Of a stretch of 64,000 nt of DNA, positions 25,001-35,822 are shown one piece after another. Location: positions 3,116,001 through 3,180,000 of the forward strand of contig NC_088922.1 of NCBI RefSeq assembly GCF_038396675.1, in the 5' to 3' direction. The position numbers and the translations under genes were made by a program. Under the pieces are notes generated by a model, which saw only the letters and a program-made list of their open reading frames with translations, searched no databases and was not told where the DNA came from. The stretch's first letter is position 1, and each line of letters starts with the position of its first letter. This DNA comes from Hydra vulgaris. Lineage: Eukaryota > Cnidaria > Hydrozoa > Anthoathecata > Hydridae.

Positions 25001-25602
25001 TTTGTATAGACAAGTATAGATATTCAAGTTTTGTAAAAAATACCTGGAACAATAAAAGAGTGCAATTATCTTGTCTTCCTCCAACATCTGGTTCTGCTTG
25101 TCAACACTTATATCGAGTGTACTATCAAATTCAAGTATGGCTAGGCAATCAACTGGACCCAACAGACTGGGGGTGGAATTTAGAAGGTAATACATTGGAG
25201 CCAATTCAAACTTTACTTTCATCTGCTCCAAAAAAACTTCTCAACACCATCTTTTGCAATTGCAAAAGGGGTTGTAGTGCAAAATGTAGTTGCAAAAAAG
25301 TCGGTTTATTGTGTTCACCAATATATACTAATTGTCGAGGCCAGTCTTGCTCCAATATTGATTTAATTTCAACAAATGAAGATTTTGATGATGTTAATGA
25401 TGAGACAGCTAATGTATCTTTTTCACATTTCGAGCTAAAAAAAAAAGAAGAAGTAGAGGAGGGAGAAGACGACAAAGAAGTAAAAGAGGAAGAAGATGAA
25501 GAAGAAGAAGAAGAAGAAGAAGAAGAAGAAGAAGAAAAAAGGCGAAGAAGATATAGCATACTATTATATTTAATAATATATAGTAATAACACTATTATAT
25601 AG
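22063..25602 (+). pseudogene. Academ-like XPG/PIN nuclease with Cys8 motif, multiply broken
   Basis: A chain of collinear plus-strand frames (22063-22590, 22593-22988, 23004-23294, 23348-23536, 23950-24228, 24225-24563, 24591-24995, 24925-25602) forms one protein of about 1,150 residues. N-terminus: LCLCSKLLTTNETVVVDRG, THVQCRKVYTRK and CLFCGDEANEE (zinc-binding style). Middle: GIQEVLLLIYAP and GDWQAYLNSIKEILHYF. Nuclease-like region: IIDRGYLLHRVVWDREEAF, VPIVVFESY (usual VFDGY altered), DNDADVLITETAI, TIVVGEDVDLLVLLQEL and HAITGCDNTSTFFRRG, matching XPG-N/XPG-I acidic motifs. C-terminus: eight cysteines in CNCKRGCSAKCSCKKVGLLC plus TNCRGQSC, followed by an acidic (GAA)n-encoded tail. At least six frameshifts or stops kill it. 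The protein family is abundant in cnidarians; the Academ assignment rests on XPG plus Cys8. Confidence 0.75.
25441..25548. repeat. (GAA)n tract
   Basis: GAAGAAGAA repeats encoding a poly-Glu tail at the 3' end of the Academ-like gene. Confidence 0.9.
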
Positions 25603-25804
25603 CAAATAAAACATTATTTATAGATTATGTTGAATAAGACTTCTTCGATTTTAGATTTGCAATATATCAGGAATAGTGATTCTTAGAAAAAAAAAGTATA
25701 AAGACAATTTTTGGAGATAATTTAATGATCTAAAACTTTTGCTCGATTTATTTATTTTTTTTGATAAAATTTACCGTTTACCGGAAAAATATGAAAAACC
25801 ATTT
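25603..25804. other. 3' flank of the Academ-like gene
   Basis: AT-rich, precedes the right terminal inverted repeat. No other feature. Confidence 0.4.
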
Positions 25805-26304
25805 TTTTCTACTTTTGACCTTGAATAACTTTTTTTGCAGATGCAGAATCGGTGGGGACTTTTAATATTTTTTTTGTGAAAATGTCCCGAAGGTCTGTAC
25901 CAAATTTCAGCTCTATGCGAATTATTGTAAACTGTATTGTCTATTTGGACCGGACTATTAAGGTAAAGTGACCAAATTCGAGCGTGTGACCAAATTCCAG
26001 CCACATTTTAAATTTAATATTTCTGTCTTGGTTTTTGCTTTAAGTTTATAAATGCGACTTTTTTGAGACTGGTATGAACTCAACCAATAAAATAATAACA
26101 TTATTTTAGTTGGCGGGTGTTTATAATAGAAGAAACATCATAACAAATATTTATCTCAAAAAAGTATTACTTTAGATTTAAAAGTAACTCTTGTGTCTAA
26201 AAGTAACTCTTACTTGTAAGATATTTATTATAAATATATTTTATCCTCATATTTTAAAAATATTTTATAAATATTTAACTAAATAAATGCATATAGGGGA
26301 ACCT

Positions 26305-26540
26305 GTTGTACCTTTGACCACTTTTTGCTTTAAGGCGTTTTTTGCGTAGCCTATTGTGTAAATCCAAACCATTCAAACTTTATAATATTCTCTTATATTT
26401 TGCCCAAAAATTATACTTAGAACTTTTTTTTCATTTGACCAAGAAGTATCTTTTTCCCGCGTTTTAAAAAAAGAAGTCTATTGGTCAAAGGTACAACACG
26501 TACGTTGTACCTTTGACCGATGCGCGTTGTTCCTTTGACC
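26305..26540. promoter_or_regulatory. Left subterminal GTTGTACCTTTGACC sites
   Basis: Copies at 26305-26319, 26483-26497 (inverted), 26504-26518 and 26526-26540 (one mismatch). The copies at 26483 and 26504 form a tight inverted pair. Likely binding sites for the element's own HTH protein. Confidence 0.65.
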
Positions 26541-26937
26541 AAAATGTTATTATTAAAAAATCATGCAATGTTTGAACCCTTTTTAATATTTTAGCTTGTT
26601 ATATATTATATAGAAACTTTTGGTCCATCTTATATCAATAAAAAAAATCTAATTATTTTGTAATCAATCCTAATTGTCTAAAAAAAAACTAGATGCTACT
26701 TACATGAAATAATTAGGATTAAGGTCCAAAACTTTAAACGCGATTTAATTGTACAAAACATATTTTCTAATATATACAGTTATTTTTATTATTTTAGATA
26801 AGAAAAGAGCCAAAATATATTTTTATAACTTATGTTAGCTGGCGGTCTATATTCATTTACATATGATCATAATGCTTTTTATAGAAAATATCTTAATGAT
26901 GACAACAAAAAATACAATGATAAAAGAGTAAAATATA

Positions 26938-28871
26938 TTAACTATTGCAAATAGTCAGATCAACATCAAACATAAGATACTGACGCTTAGATGAACCATG
27001 ACCAATACTTGGTGGTGGAAGTTTCATAATAATATCCTTAAGTTCCAAATCATAAAGATTGTCATCTTCTCTTATAAACTTGTTACAAAAGTCTCCTGAT
27101 TTCTTAAGGTACTTAATTTTGTAAACTATACCAACAACTTCTAAAACTTCTGCTACATAAAATCTAGAGCATTTCTTTCCAGCCAACTTGACAATTAAAA
27201 AATCTCTAGAAACAATTTCACTTTCATTATCAAGTATATTTACTCCAAAATCAATTTCATTAGAGCTTTCATCATTTAAATATATGTCAGACTGACTAAA
27301 AATAATCTGCTTTGCCATTTTTTTTCTTTTGCTTGAAGAGGTCTTTTTAAATTGTTGGTTATTAGATTTTGAATCTAGAATAACTTTAATTTCAGGGGTA
27401 TCAGTTAGAATACATAATTTTCTATTACGTCTTTTTGAAGTATTTGTTTTTCTTAATTTGGCTTTAGGATGAGGTCGTATTATCTCAGGTGAAACAATTG
27501 ATCTTGATGGTAAACTCACAGTAGGGATTTCCCCTAAAACAATAGATGACGTTGATGGTACACTGGATGGAGCAGTTTTAACATCAATAATCTCATTAGA
27601 AAGGCAAGCTTCAGTATTCACTATTGGCCTATCAGTAACATTTGCAGCTAAAAAGTCAATATCAGTAAAAATATTTTCATTAAATGGATAAAATCCAGTA
27701 CATTTAAAACTGTTTATAATATTATTTGGTACAAAAGCATGAGGATAAGCTTGACCAACAAGGTAAGATATATCATAAATTGTGACTGGTTTACCAGCAT
27801 TGCCTGGTGATATCATCCAGTTATTCATGGCATTGTTATAAAAAGTTTTAAATGATCCAAAAACACTACGATCAAGAGGTTGCATTTTATGGGTTGTGTG
27901 AGGATGAAATGTCATTAAAACTATGCCTGATTTTTTTGCTAACTCAATAACAGAAATGTTTACATGACTCTCATGATTATCCATTAATAAAAGAACAGGT
28001 TTTTTAATTGACGGTCGCACATTACTAATAAAATGTTCAAGAAATTGCACAAAAATGACTTCATTTGACCATCCAGACTTATTAGCTGCTCATACACTTC
28101 CAGGAGGACAATTATTTAACATGTAGTCTTTGAATTTAGCACGTGGAAATACAAGTAATGGTGGAATGCTATTTCCAGTAGCATTAATGGCTGCAATCAT
28201 TGTTACATTGTTGCCTCGTTCAGCACTAGTTATGCTCCCTATTTGTTTTTTACCTTTTGGAGCTAGAATTTTTGGTGGTACGTGGACTGTGGTAATTCCT
28301 GTTTCATCACAGTTCCAAATATTTGATGGGTCAAAATGATAACGTTCTAAAACATTTTTGTAATTTTTATATACAATTCTTACAGTTTCTCTATTGAATG
28401 CAAAAGATCTACCAAGACTTGTAGGTTGTGGTTTACGTAGAGATAGCTTGTTATTATATCTTTTGCGAAAATCTCGCAGCCATTGTTCACCTGCACATTT
28501 ATTTTTCATCCATGAAGTTTCAATTTTTTTTCTGATTTGCTAAAGCATAATGCAAAGGATCTTATCTGCTTTAATGTAAGTCCATAATGCATATTTGCAG
28601 CATCTGCCAAGTAGTTTACCAAAATAAATTCTTCTTCAGTTGAGAATACTTTTTTTGGTTTGGTATGTGAATATAAATATTCGCAACTACCAGATTTTTT
28701 AAACTGCTTCAACTGATATATTAAAGTTGACTTTTTAATGTTGCAATGTCTTGCAGCTTCACTTAAACTCATTTTTTGTTGAAGCACAAAATTCACTGCA
28801 TTTAGCATATCCATTTCGGAAATCTTTTTGCGAAAAACACCAATCTTGCTCCTTGGCATTTTAAAACTAAA
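26938..28871 (-). pseudogene. Pogo/jerky-like DDE_1 transposase, two lesions
   Basis: Starts at MPRSKIGVFRKKISEMDML on the minus strand. HTH: MSLSEAARHCNIKKSTLIYQ. CENP-B-type second HTH: EEFILVNYLADAANMHYGLT then GEQWLRDFRKRY. DDE_1 core: IWNCDETGITTV (Asp 1), ERGNNVTMIAAINATGNSIP, VLLLMDNHESHV (Asp 2) and FHPHTTHKMQPLDRSVFG (Asp 3). A lysine-rich tail with KIRPHPKAKLRK-like motif ends at 26938. Lesions: one base lost in an A8 run (minus; about 28530) and a TGA replacing the Gly codon after PPGSV at about 28088. Everything else is open, so the copy died recently or carries assembly errors. About 640 residues when read through, as usual for jerky-like transposases. Confidence 0.92.
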
Positions 28872-29201
28872 ATATATTAACAAAATTAATTAACTATTTC
28901 GATACATTTAATTCCCTATAGCTGAGCAGAAACTAGGTAATAAAATGAACTTGACAATAATATTGCTTCAGCTGTCCAACTAACTAAACTAACAAAATTG
29001 ATTATTCTAAGTGTAGTAGTGGTTCAAGAATAAATAGTGAATTGCATTAAAATTCAATGGAATTATTTCATCATCATAATACTAGAAACAATTTTGCATT
29101 AAAAAGCAATAAAGCACAGACGACGCCTAATAAGGTAGATTATAAATTTTATAATCTTGCCCTCTTAAAGTCCGCAAATTATCGAGGAAGCAGTTTTTAT
29201 T

Positions 29202-29599
29202 GGTCAAAGGTACAACGTCCTTGACTGGTCAAAGGTACACGAGATGGGTTTCTTTAACAGTTATTGTCTTAATCCCCATTTACGGTCAGACATAATCATC
29301 CAAAATTTTCCATAACAAAAAAAAGATGTTGGGTAATGTTTATAATGTCGTAGATGAATCAAACAACAATTTATCACAGTTTTAAAATCAGAATAAGATT
29401 AACACAAATATTTACTTTTTAAGAGTCAAAACTTATAAGTGCTTGTGGATCAATACCATCTATCCCAAGTATAATGTTTTACGATAAGAAGAGTTGTCAT
29501 GGACTACTATTTCAAATGACACTTCCCGTTTTTTTTAAATAATAATAGTAAGCCAACAGAGTAGAGTGACCAAAGGTACAACGTGGTCAAAGGTACAAC
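29202..29599. promoter_or_regulatory. Right subterminal GGTCAAAGGTACAAC sites
   Basis: Copies at 29202-29216, 29227-29240, 29568-29582 (one mismatch) and 29585-29599, mirroring the left end. Confidence 0.65.
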
Positions 29600-29965
29600 A
29601 GGTTCCCCTACTTAAGATTGATAACTTTTAGGACATACATGTAACATTAAGTACTTATATTAAAAGAATAAAATCTACTAATATAAATAATTTATATTAG
29701 TAGATTTTATTCTTTTAATATAAGTACTTAATGTTACATGTATGTCCTAAAAGTTATCAATCTTAAGTATATGCATTTATTTAGTTAAATATTTATATAA
29801 TATTTTTAAAATATGAGGATGATGACTTAAAAATAAACAAAAGTCTAAGTAATTGAAAGATATCATATTGTTTCATGTAGATTATTGCTTATAAATGAAA
29901 TTGTATTAGAAAATAATCTTTAATTGAAAATTTTAATAATTTTTAATATAAACTTTTCATCTTAG

Positions 29966-31765
29966 AATGGCTAATAATAATAAAAAAATTCATAATAAGA
30001 AACAATGTCATCCAACTCGAGGTAAATATGTGAAATATAAAGAGGAAGTGTTACTTGAAGCTATAAACAGTGTTATTAGTTCACTTTAAATGTCCGTTAG
30101 AGCTGCTGCTAAATCTTTTAAAGTACCCCGAGCAACTTTGCAGAGCTGGATAAATGGAAAAGTTTAGATTGGTGCAAAAGCAGGATTAATAATTTTAATG
30201 CCATTTGATCTTGAAAAAAAGTAACTTGATTTTTAAGACAACAGAGCTAGAATGGGCATTGGTTTTGGAAAAAAACAATTCATGGTAAATGCTGGGAAGC
30301 TTGTCATAAAATATGGATATTCTTTTAAGAATGGCAAACCATCTAATAAATGATAGTGACTACTTATAAATTGATGTAACAAAAAAGTAACTCTTCGACA
30401 TCCAGAATCAACAGAATCAGTTCATCATTAATGCATGAATAAATGATAAAGGTGGCAAATTATTTTACTGCACTTAAAGAAGTCATTAAGGACTGTCAGC
30501 CTGAAGTAATATGGAAAATGGATGAGACAGGGCTGCAGCTAGACTTTAAGGTGCACAAAATTGTTGCTGCAAAAGGAACTGAATATTTACAAATAAGAAC
30601 AAGTGGAAATCGAGAAATGATTCCTTTAATTGTTTGTGTAAATGCAGCAGGAAGAGTCTTACCACCACATCATGTGATTCCAAACGGGAAGGCAGTAAAA
30701 TTTCTTTAAAGTTTTCAAGTTCTAGATGCCCCTGAAGCAACCAACTGGAGTCAAAGTGAATCTGGATGGACTAAACAAGGGATTGCAAAACTGTAGCTTG
30801 AGCTTACATTTTTAAAAAACATTGGACCACAACGATCAAACTGTATTTAAGCCATTTAAAGTTTCATATAATAAAGCAGCCCAGGATATGATGTCTAATC
30901 ACCCTGGGGTTATAATAAACAAGGCCAATTTTACACGAATTTTAACCAAAGCCTGGAGTACAAGTATGACAAAGCTAATTTTGAATTTGGCTTTAAACCA
31001 TGTGGATTCTTTCCATACAATCCTTCGATTATTCTGGCTAAAGCTTACTTGCCAAACTATGTGTATTCTGAAGACAGGTTTGTGACTAATCTCTTTGATC
31101 AAATTAAAACAATTGATAACATAACAACAATTGAGCAGATTAATCAAATAACAGACAGCACAAAAGTGCTAGATATTGAGTTAGAACAACATCTAATTAC
31201 CAACCTAAGATTTGCTATAGCAAATGATCATGACTATTTAGCTGAATCAATAACCGTAGTAGAAATTCCAGAACATAACAGTGATAGTTTTGTGGAACTA
31301 AGTATGAAAACTATAGAACTAAAAGCTGAAAGTAATAAAGCTGCATTTACTAGTAAGTTTCAAGACAGCTTCAGGATTATGTCTGACTCTGAAATTGAAC
31401 AGCCTATTGATCAGCATGAAATTGATTTTACAGTTTCAACTCCTTTAGCTTCTGATTTTGTAAAAACTAGATCTTTTTCCCAAAATTTCTCTTTTAAGAA
31501 TTCATCATATCCAGAAGATTGAGATAATGATATTTTGCCATACTCAGATCCAATTTTACAAAGTCCAAAAAAGTTAAGAATTCAGACAAGTTTTTAGTGC
31601 TTACTTCTAAAGGAAGCATATGAGTCACAATTAAACCAGATGCAAAATAAAGCTCAAAATGAAACGGGAAAGAAAAAGCATAAGTTGAAAAGACTACAAA
31701 ACTTTAAAAAAAAGGAAGCAAAGGTATTGTCAAAATTTAATCCTAGAAAAAAATTGCTATAAAAC
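29966..31765 (+). pseudogene. Jerky/pogo-like transposase, heavily decayed
   Basis: A psq-type HTH is readable from MANNNKKIHNKKQ through stop codons (SVRAAAKSFKVPRATLQSWI). Then IWKMDETGLQLDF (Asp 1) with KIVAAKGTEYLQIRTSGNRE and LIVCVNAAGRVLPP, then DAPEATNWSQSESGWTKQGI. The block with the second Asp (D-N-H-x-S-H) is deleted: NIGPQ runs straight into NDQTVFKPFKVSYNKAAQDM near 30835. A frameshift precedes ANFEFGFKPCGFFPYNPSII, and a C-terminal region reaches a lysine-rich end. Several stops and two large gaps make it non-functional. It is more divergent than the two pogo-like genes A and B and belongs to the older host element. Confidence 0.85.
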
Positions 31766-32505
31766 GAACCGATAAAAGTATAAAAAACTGTGTAATTTGA
31801 TTATGTTGTTATGAATTTTTTTTCTTAGTGTTTAAATAAGTCTTTTATAGAGCTCACTGAATTCTTTTTTTTTGTTGTTGTGAATATTATATTCTGTTCA
31901 AATCTTTTAAAACAGAAGTATTGATTATTGCATTGACATTAATTATTACATTTACATTAATTATCCTGATTTACATATAATAGGTTCTTATTTAAAATAT
32001 TAAACCCAGTTTTGTGTTTGGTTTTTAATTGCATTAAAAAAAAATTTACTTTTATTTGTTACCAATATGTATACGTTTTTTTTTCTTGCTCATGGACAAG
32101 GTGGTGCAACTCCTGAAAACATATTTTTTTTTAGGTTAAGGCATCTTTATTAAGTTTAGGCAAGTTTATTTATTGATGAATGCTTAGTATTAAGTTAAGC
32201 AATCATTTTCTAACTGATGGTTAAGAACATGTTTATTTAAACTTTAAACTAAATAAACTTTAAGTTCAATTTTGCTAAAACTGTTTTACTTATTGTTTAT
32301 CTGTCAACCGGTTAATTTGTAGGATTAAAAAAATTATTGATTCAATATTTAGTAATACAATTAATTTTAAAATATTTTAAATGCCAACCCATAAAAGTAT
32401 TAGTAAAAAGCTTGTTTTTTTATATTGGTTGTATTTAGGTTCATTCCGCATACGCCTGGCTGAAATTTGGTCAAAGTGGCTGTATTTTAGTCTAGTTTAT
32501 ATACT

Positions 32506-34749
32506 TTTTGTAATTGTTGTTTTTTCAAGAAATTTTCATTTATAATAATTGCTGTAATTATATCCTAAATGCTGAAAGATTTATCTTTCAAGAAATATAT
32601 AATTTTCATGTAGACCTTTTTGTTAATATGTCTGTAGAAACAATTTGGAAAGATGCGGTTGGAATATGATCACTTTTTTTCTATTTAACGTGACATCGGA
32701 ATAAATGTTTCTGGAGCAAGACGTTCCATGAGTGTTTGCACGTAAAACAAAATTTTACTTGAATATAAAATAACGTCACGCAGTTTTGTATATAACTTCT
32801 TTTTTAATTGTTAAATTTGATAGGTAAATTTAAATGCCCATAATTCTCAGAAAAAAGGGTTGTTTTTTATTGGGTTTTATTATCCCTTTCGATATAGATC
32901 TTGGCTTTTATGAATCAGCCTATGTACACCCAAAGTCTATTACATACTGTTAGATATTAAGTTAAGTTAAAACTTGACAAGTCAGGTAAAAAAAGAAGTT
33001 TAGTGATTAGATAAAAAAAACTTTATCGTTAATACGTCGGTTAGAAATATAATAAATCTTAACTTGTTTCCCACTAATGACACCAAAAGTTATTTTAAAA
33101 AATCCATTTGTACCAAGCTACATTTGATACATTTGCTGAACTTTACATGGTCAATGGATATTTTGTGACGAAGCATTAGTTGTTTCTAAACTACAAAGTA
33201 AAAGTACTTTGAGAATTAATAAAACGTTAAATTATTGTTATGTCTTTTTTTTCAAAATTTTGTCTATTTTTACTCATATGTTTAAACTTATAAGTAAAGA
33301 TAGACAAAATTTTACAATATGAAAATATTTTTCTCTACTAGATCAGTCTGGGTAGTTGGGTACTTTCCAAATTGGAATGATTAAACAAACAGGCAATTCA
33401 GTATGGCTTGATTTGGAAACATGATTTTCATTAAAGTAATTAATAATAATTATGCTTTAAGTTGATCTGGCTTATCAAAAGAGTTGAGATTGTGAGAAGT
33501 TATTTTATTAAATCTATCTGAATTGTTAGATACCTTCCACTGGCTATTTATATTTTATACTTAGGATAATATTAGCCTTATTTAAATATATTTAAGTAAC
33601 AATGCTTTTTATAAAAATCAACAATACAAAAAATCTTGATATAGCCACAATATATAATTTTAGTCTTTTTTCAGCTAAAGTTCAATAGAATTAAATGTAT
33701 TGTTTTTGCCCATAATATATGTACTTTTAAAGACTTTGTTTGAGTATCAAAATAAATTTTATCTATAAAAACTCTACAGAATTTAATTAATTCTATGCAA
33801 CTTTTATAGAAATAAAATAGTTTAATACAAGTTCTATAGAAATTTTTGTCTTGTATGATAGCTTAATGGAAATTCTATTTGAGTTTGATTTATATTAAAT
33901 CAAACGCTAAACTAAGGTCTTAAACTTCAGATGCCAGGTCTACATATTAAATTAATAAGCTTTTTTGGAAACATATGTTATAAATAAACTAAAAAAAAAA
34001 AAATTGTACAGTATTAAATATGAGTTTTTATAATCATAAGAATATATAATAATACCATAAAAATAAATAATAATATATATTACATACATAGTAAGAGTAA
34101 TAATACATAGTAAGAGTAACAATAATACTAATATTAAATTAAAACAATACAAAAATTGTTGTTAGAATATTAGTAACAATAGTAACAAAAAAATCAACAA
34201 TAACAATAATAATATTACCAATGTATGAAAAAATAATAAGATAATAAAAAATAAAAACTTTTACAAGCACTTAATGCTATCAAGATTCCTACAGCAGGTA
34301 AAGATAAAGAGATTAGTAACAATAACATGCCAAAAAAATTATTTATTATTTTTGTCTAGGATAATTTCTTAAATCTTGCTGATAAAAAAAGTCCAGTTTC
34401 CTGTTTTCAGATATGCATTCTTGATTTCAGAAGCAATATAATTTCACAATTAAGTTGATTGATACTTTATAGAACATAGCCATTATAGCCATTCTATAGA
34501 AGATGTTTGAATCAAAGTTTGAATAAAAAGTCTAGTTTGAGTTACTTTTATAATAAACACGCATCTTGCAGTCAATTATTTTATAATAAATCAAAAAAAA
34601 CTAAAAACACACCTTGAAATTTTCATCTTAAAATTTTCATCACATTCTATTATATAGTAGCTTATATGTTACACTTTTTCAGGATATACATTAAAAATAG
34701 TTAAAAATAGGCATGTTTTTTATACGAAAATAATTTTTTTTGTAAGTTA
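32506..34749. other. 2.2-kb AT-rich region without genes
   Basis: No coding signal. It holds a hairpin at 33254-33313 and scattered A/T runs. The minus frame at 33952-34152 is low-complexity Ile/Tyr/Leu and is ignored. Confidence 0.5.
33254..33313. repeat. 21-bp arm hairpin
   Basis: AAAATTTTGTCTATTTTTAC at the left pairs with the right arm ending TAGACAAAATTTT; one mismatch, 18-nt loop. Confidence 0.85.
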
Positions 34750-34789
34750 TTTAATTTTTTGTTTCAGGTGTTGCTTTTGCTATATGTCC

Positions 34790-35046
34790 AGAGCTCGCTT
34801 CGAACTCTTGCTTTTAAAGCAAGATTTCTTCAATATCCTGCTTATAAAGCAACAGCTCTTCAATCTCTTGCTTATAAAGCAAGAGTTCTTCGATCTTTTG
34901 CTTATAAAGCAAGAGTTCTTCGATCTCTTGCTTATAAAGCAAGAGTTCTTCGATCTCTTGCTTATAAAGCAAGAGATCTTCGATCTCTTGCTTTATAAGC
35001 AAGATCGATTGCTTATGAAGCAAGCGCTAACCACTGCGCCACGGCC
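34790..35046 (-). mobile_element. tRNA-like SINE head with amplified anticodon arm
   Basis: On the minus strand, GGCCGTGGCGCAGTGGTTAG (A box) leads into an arm GCTTGC-TTCATAA-GCAATC with a 7-nt loop containing CAT. Seven further copies of the 5-bp stem/7-nt loop arm (CTTGC-TTTATAA-GCAAG type) follow at exactly 30-bp spacing (plus-strand starts 34807 to 34987). The T-arm-like GAGTTCGAAGCGAGC closes the unit near 34795. The repeat unit also carries a TCGAAGA piece resembling part of the T loop. No normal tRNA could be processed from it. Confidence 0.7.
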
Positions 35047-35122
35047 ACACAAGTACAACTAAACAAGCAATAAGGAGCTTAAGTTCCGATTATTATATTC
35101 AAAGTTATATATATAGAAACGC

Positions 35123-35273
<151 letters not shown>

Positions 35274-35727
35274 TTTTTTTTTCCGAAGGGATTTCTAAGT
35301 TTCTAAGGTATCGACATTTGGTATTTACAGTAGTTTTATAAACCGTTAATTATCCAAAGGTTTCGATGTAGTATTCTTAAAATCGTTTTTAATATAATCT
35401 CTGATATTATTGGTTAGATTGTTTTCTTTGCCATTTTTAACAAATACGTCTATCGGAAAATCAATTTCTTGTCTGAAAGCATTTTTTTTTTTGCACCTCA
35501 TAAAATCATTTTGAATACGCCGAGAACGGTATTAGGGTTGATGCTTAAGTTCGGTTTAAGTTAAATATCAACGATTGCTTCTCTTCAATGTGCTCAAAAT
35601 TTATAAGATTCATTCATTGTGTTTGTAATATTATTATCTAAAAAAACTAAAGTGTTTTAAATGATTATTGGGCTCAAAGTGTTTATCTGGGTGGGTGACT
35701 TACGTTGTTTTACGGGATTTATGTTAT

Positions 35728-35822
35728 CCAGAAGGCACGGGATGAAAAAAAGACGTTTTATAAACGCCTTTTGAACGTTTCGAATGTCTTTTGAACATTT
35801 TCCCGTCCCGTGCCTACTGTGG
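35728..35822. repeat. MITE of the CCAG..GGCAC hairpin family
   Basis: Inverted ends CCAGAAGGCACGGGA and CCACAGTAGGCACGGGA (right end, complement) enclose AACG/GACGTTTT motifs. Related copies lie at 48294-48425 and 61475-61581. Confidence 0.7.

Larger units (their letters stand above)
18281..25957 (+). mobile_element. Academ-like DNA transposon, decayed, split by ISL2EU
   Basis: The left end (about 18281-18430) and right end (about 25805-25957) are long imperfect inverted repeats. Both read AGTCC.GTC.AAATAG at the outer edge, then TAATTCGCATAGAGC and, deeper, GCATCTGCAAAAAAAGTTAT (complement on the right). TTA flanks both sides (18278-18280, 25958-25960), compatible with a 3-bp target duplication. 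The only original gene inside (22063-25602) encodes an XPG/PIN-like nuclease with an eight-cysteine motif, the combination known for Academ transposons. Without the inserted ISL2EU element the length is about 4.5 kb. End correspondence is directly visible; the superfamily name is inference. Confidence 0.72.
26296..29608 (-). mobile_element. Pogo-like transposon A (3,313 bp), nearly intact
   Basis: Terminal inverted repeats GGGGAACCTGTTGTACCTTT at both ends are flanked by TA (26294-26295 and 29609-29610). Removing the element restores ATGCATATACTTAAG, which exactly matches the opposite arm of the host palindrome and so proves the TA duplication. Eight copies of GTTGTACCTTTGACC lie within 250-400 bp of the ends. 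It encodes one transposase gene on the minus strand with two lesions. Confidence 0.95.
26243..29820. repeat. 263-bp hairpin MITE, split by pogo-like element A
   Basis: Joining 26243-26295 to 29611-29820 restores a palindrome with 131-bp arms centred near 29689. The innermost 157 bp (29611-29767, CTTAAGATTGATAAC outward) are perfect as far as I can read. The outer 53 bp of the left arm lie on the far side of the inserted transposon and match 29768-29820 inverted. Confidence 0.9.
25971..32505 (+). mobile_element. Old pogo/jerky-like element, host of later insertions
   Basis: TGACCAAATTCCAGCCA at about 25987 is answered by its inverse TGGCTGAAATTTGGTCAAAG at 32459-32478, and a decayed jerky-like transposase lies between (29966-31765). 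The left end has two copies of GTGACCAAATTC. Exact ends and target duplication cannot be fixed. It contains a hairpin MITE and, inside that, pogo-like element A. Confidence 0.45.

Noticed and set aside
25206-25592. Poly-serine protein on the minus strand
   Set aside because: Shadow of the (GAA)n acidic tail of the Academ-like gene.
34759-35062. Three overlapping repeat proteins (YKARVLRSLA, LLIKQEFFD and LLLYKQEIEE types)
   Set aside because: Products of the 30-bp tRNA-arm repeat, which is a multiple of three and open in several frames.
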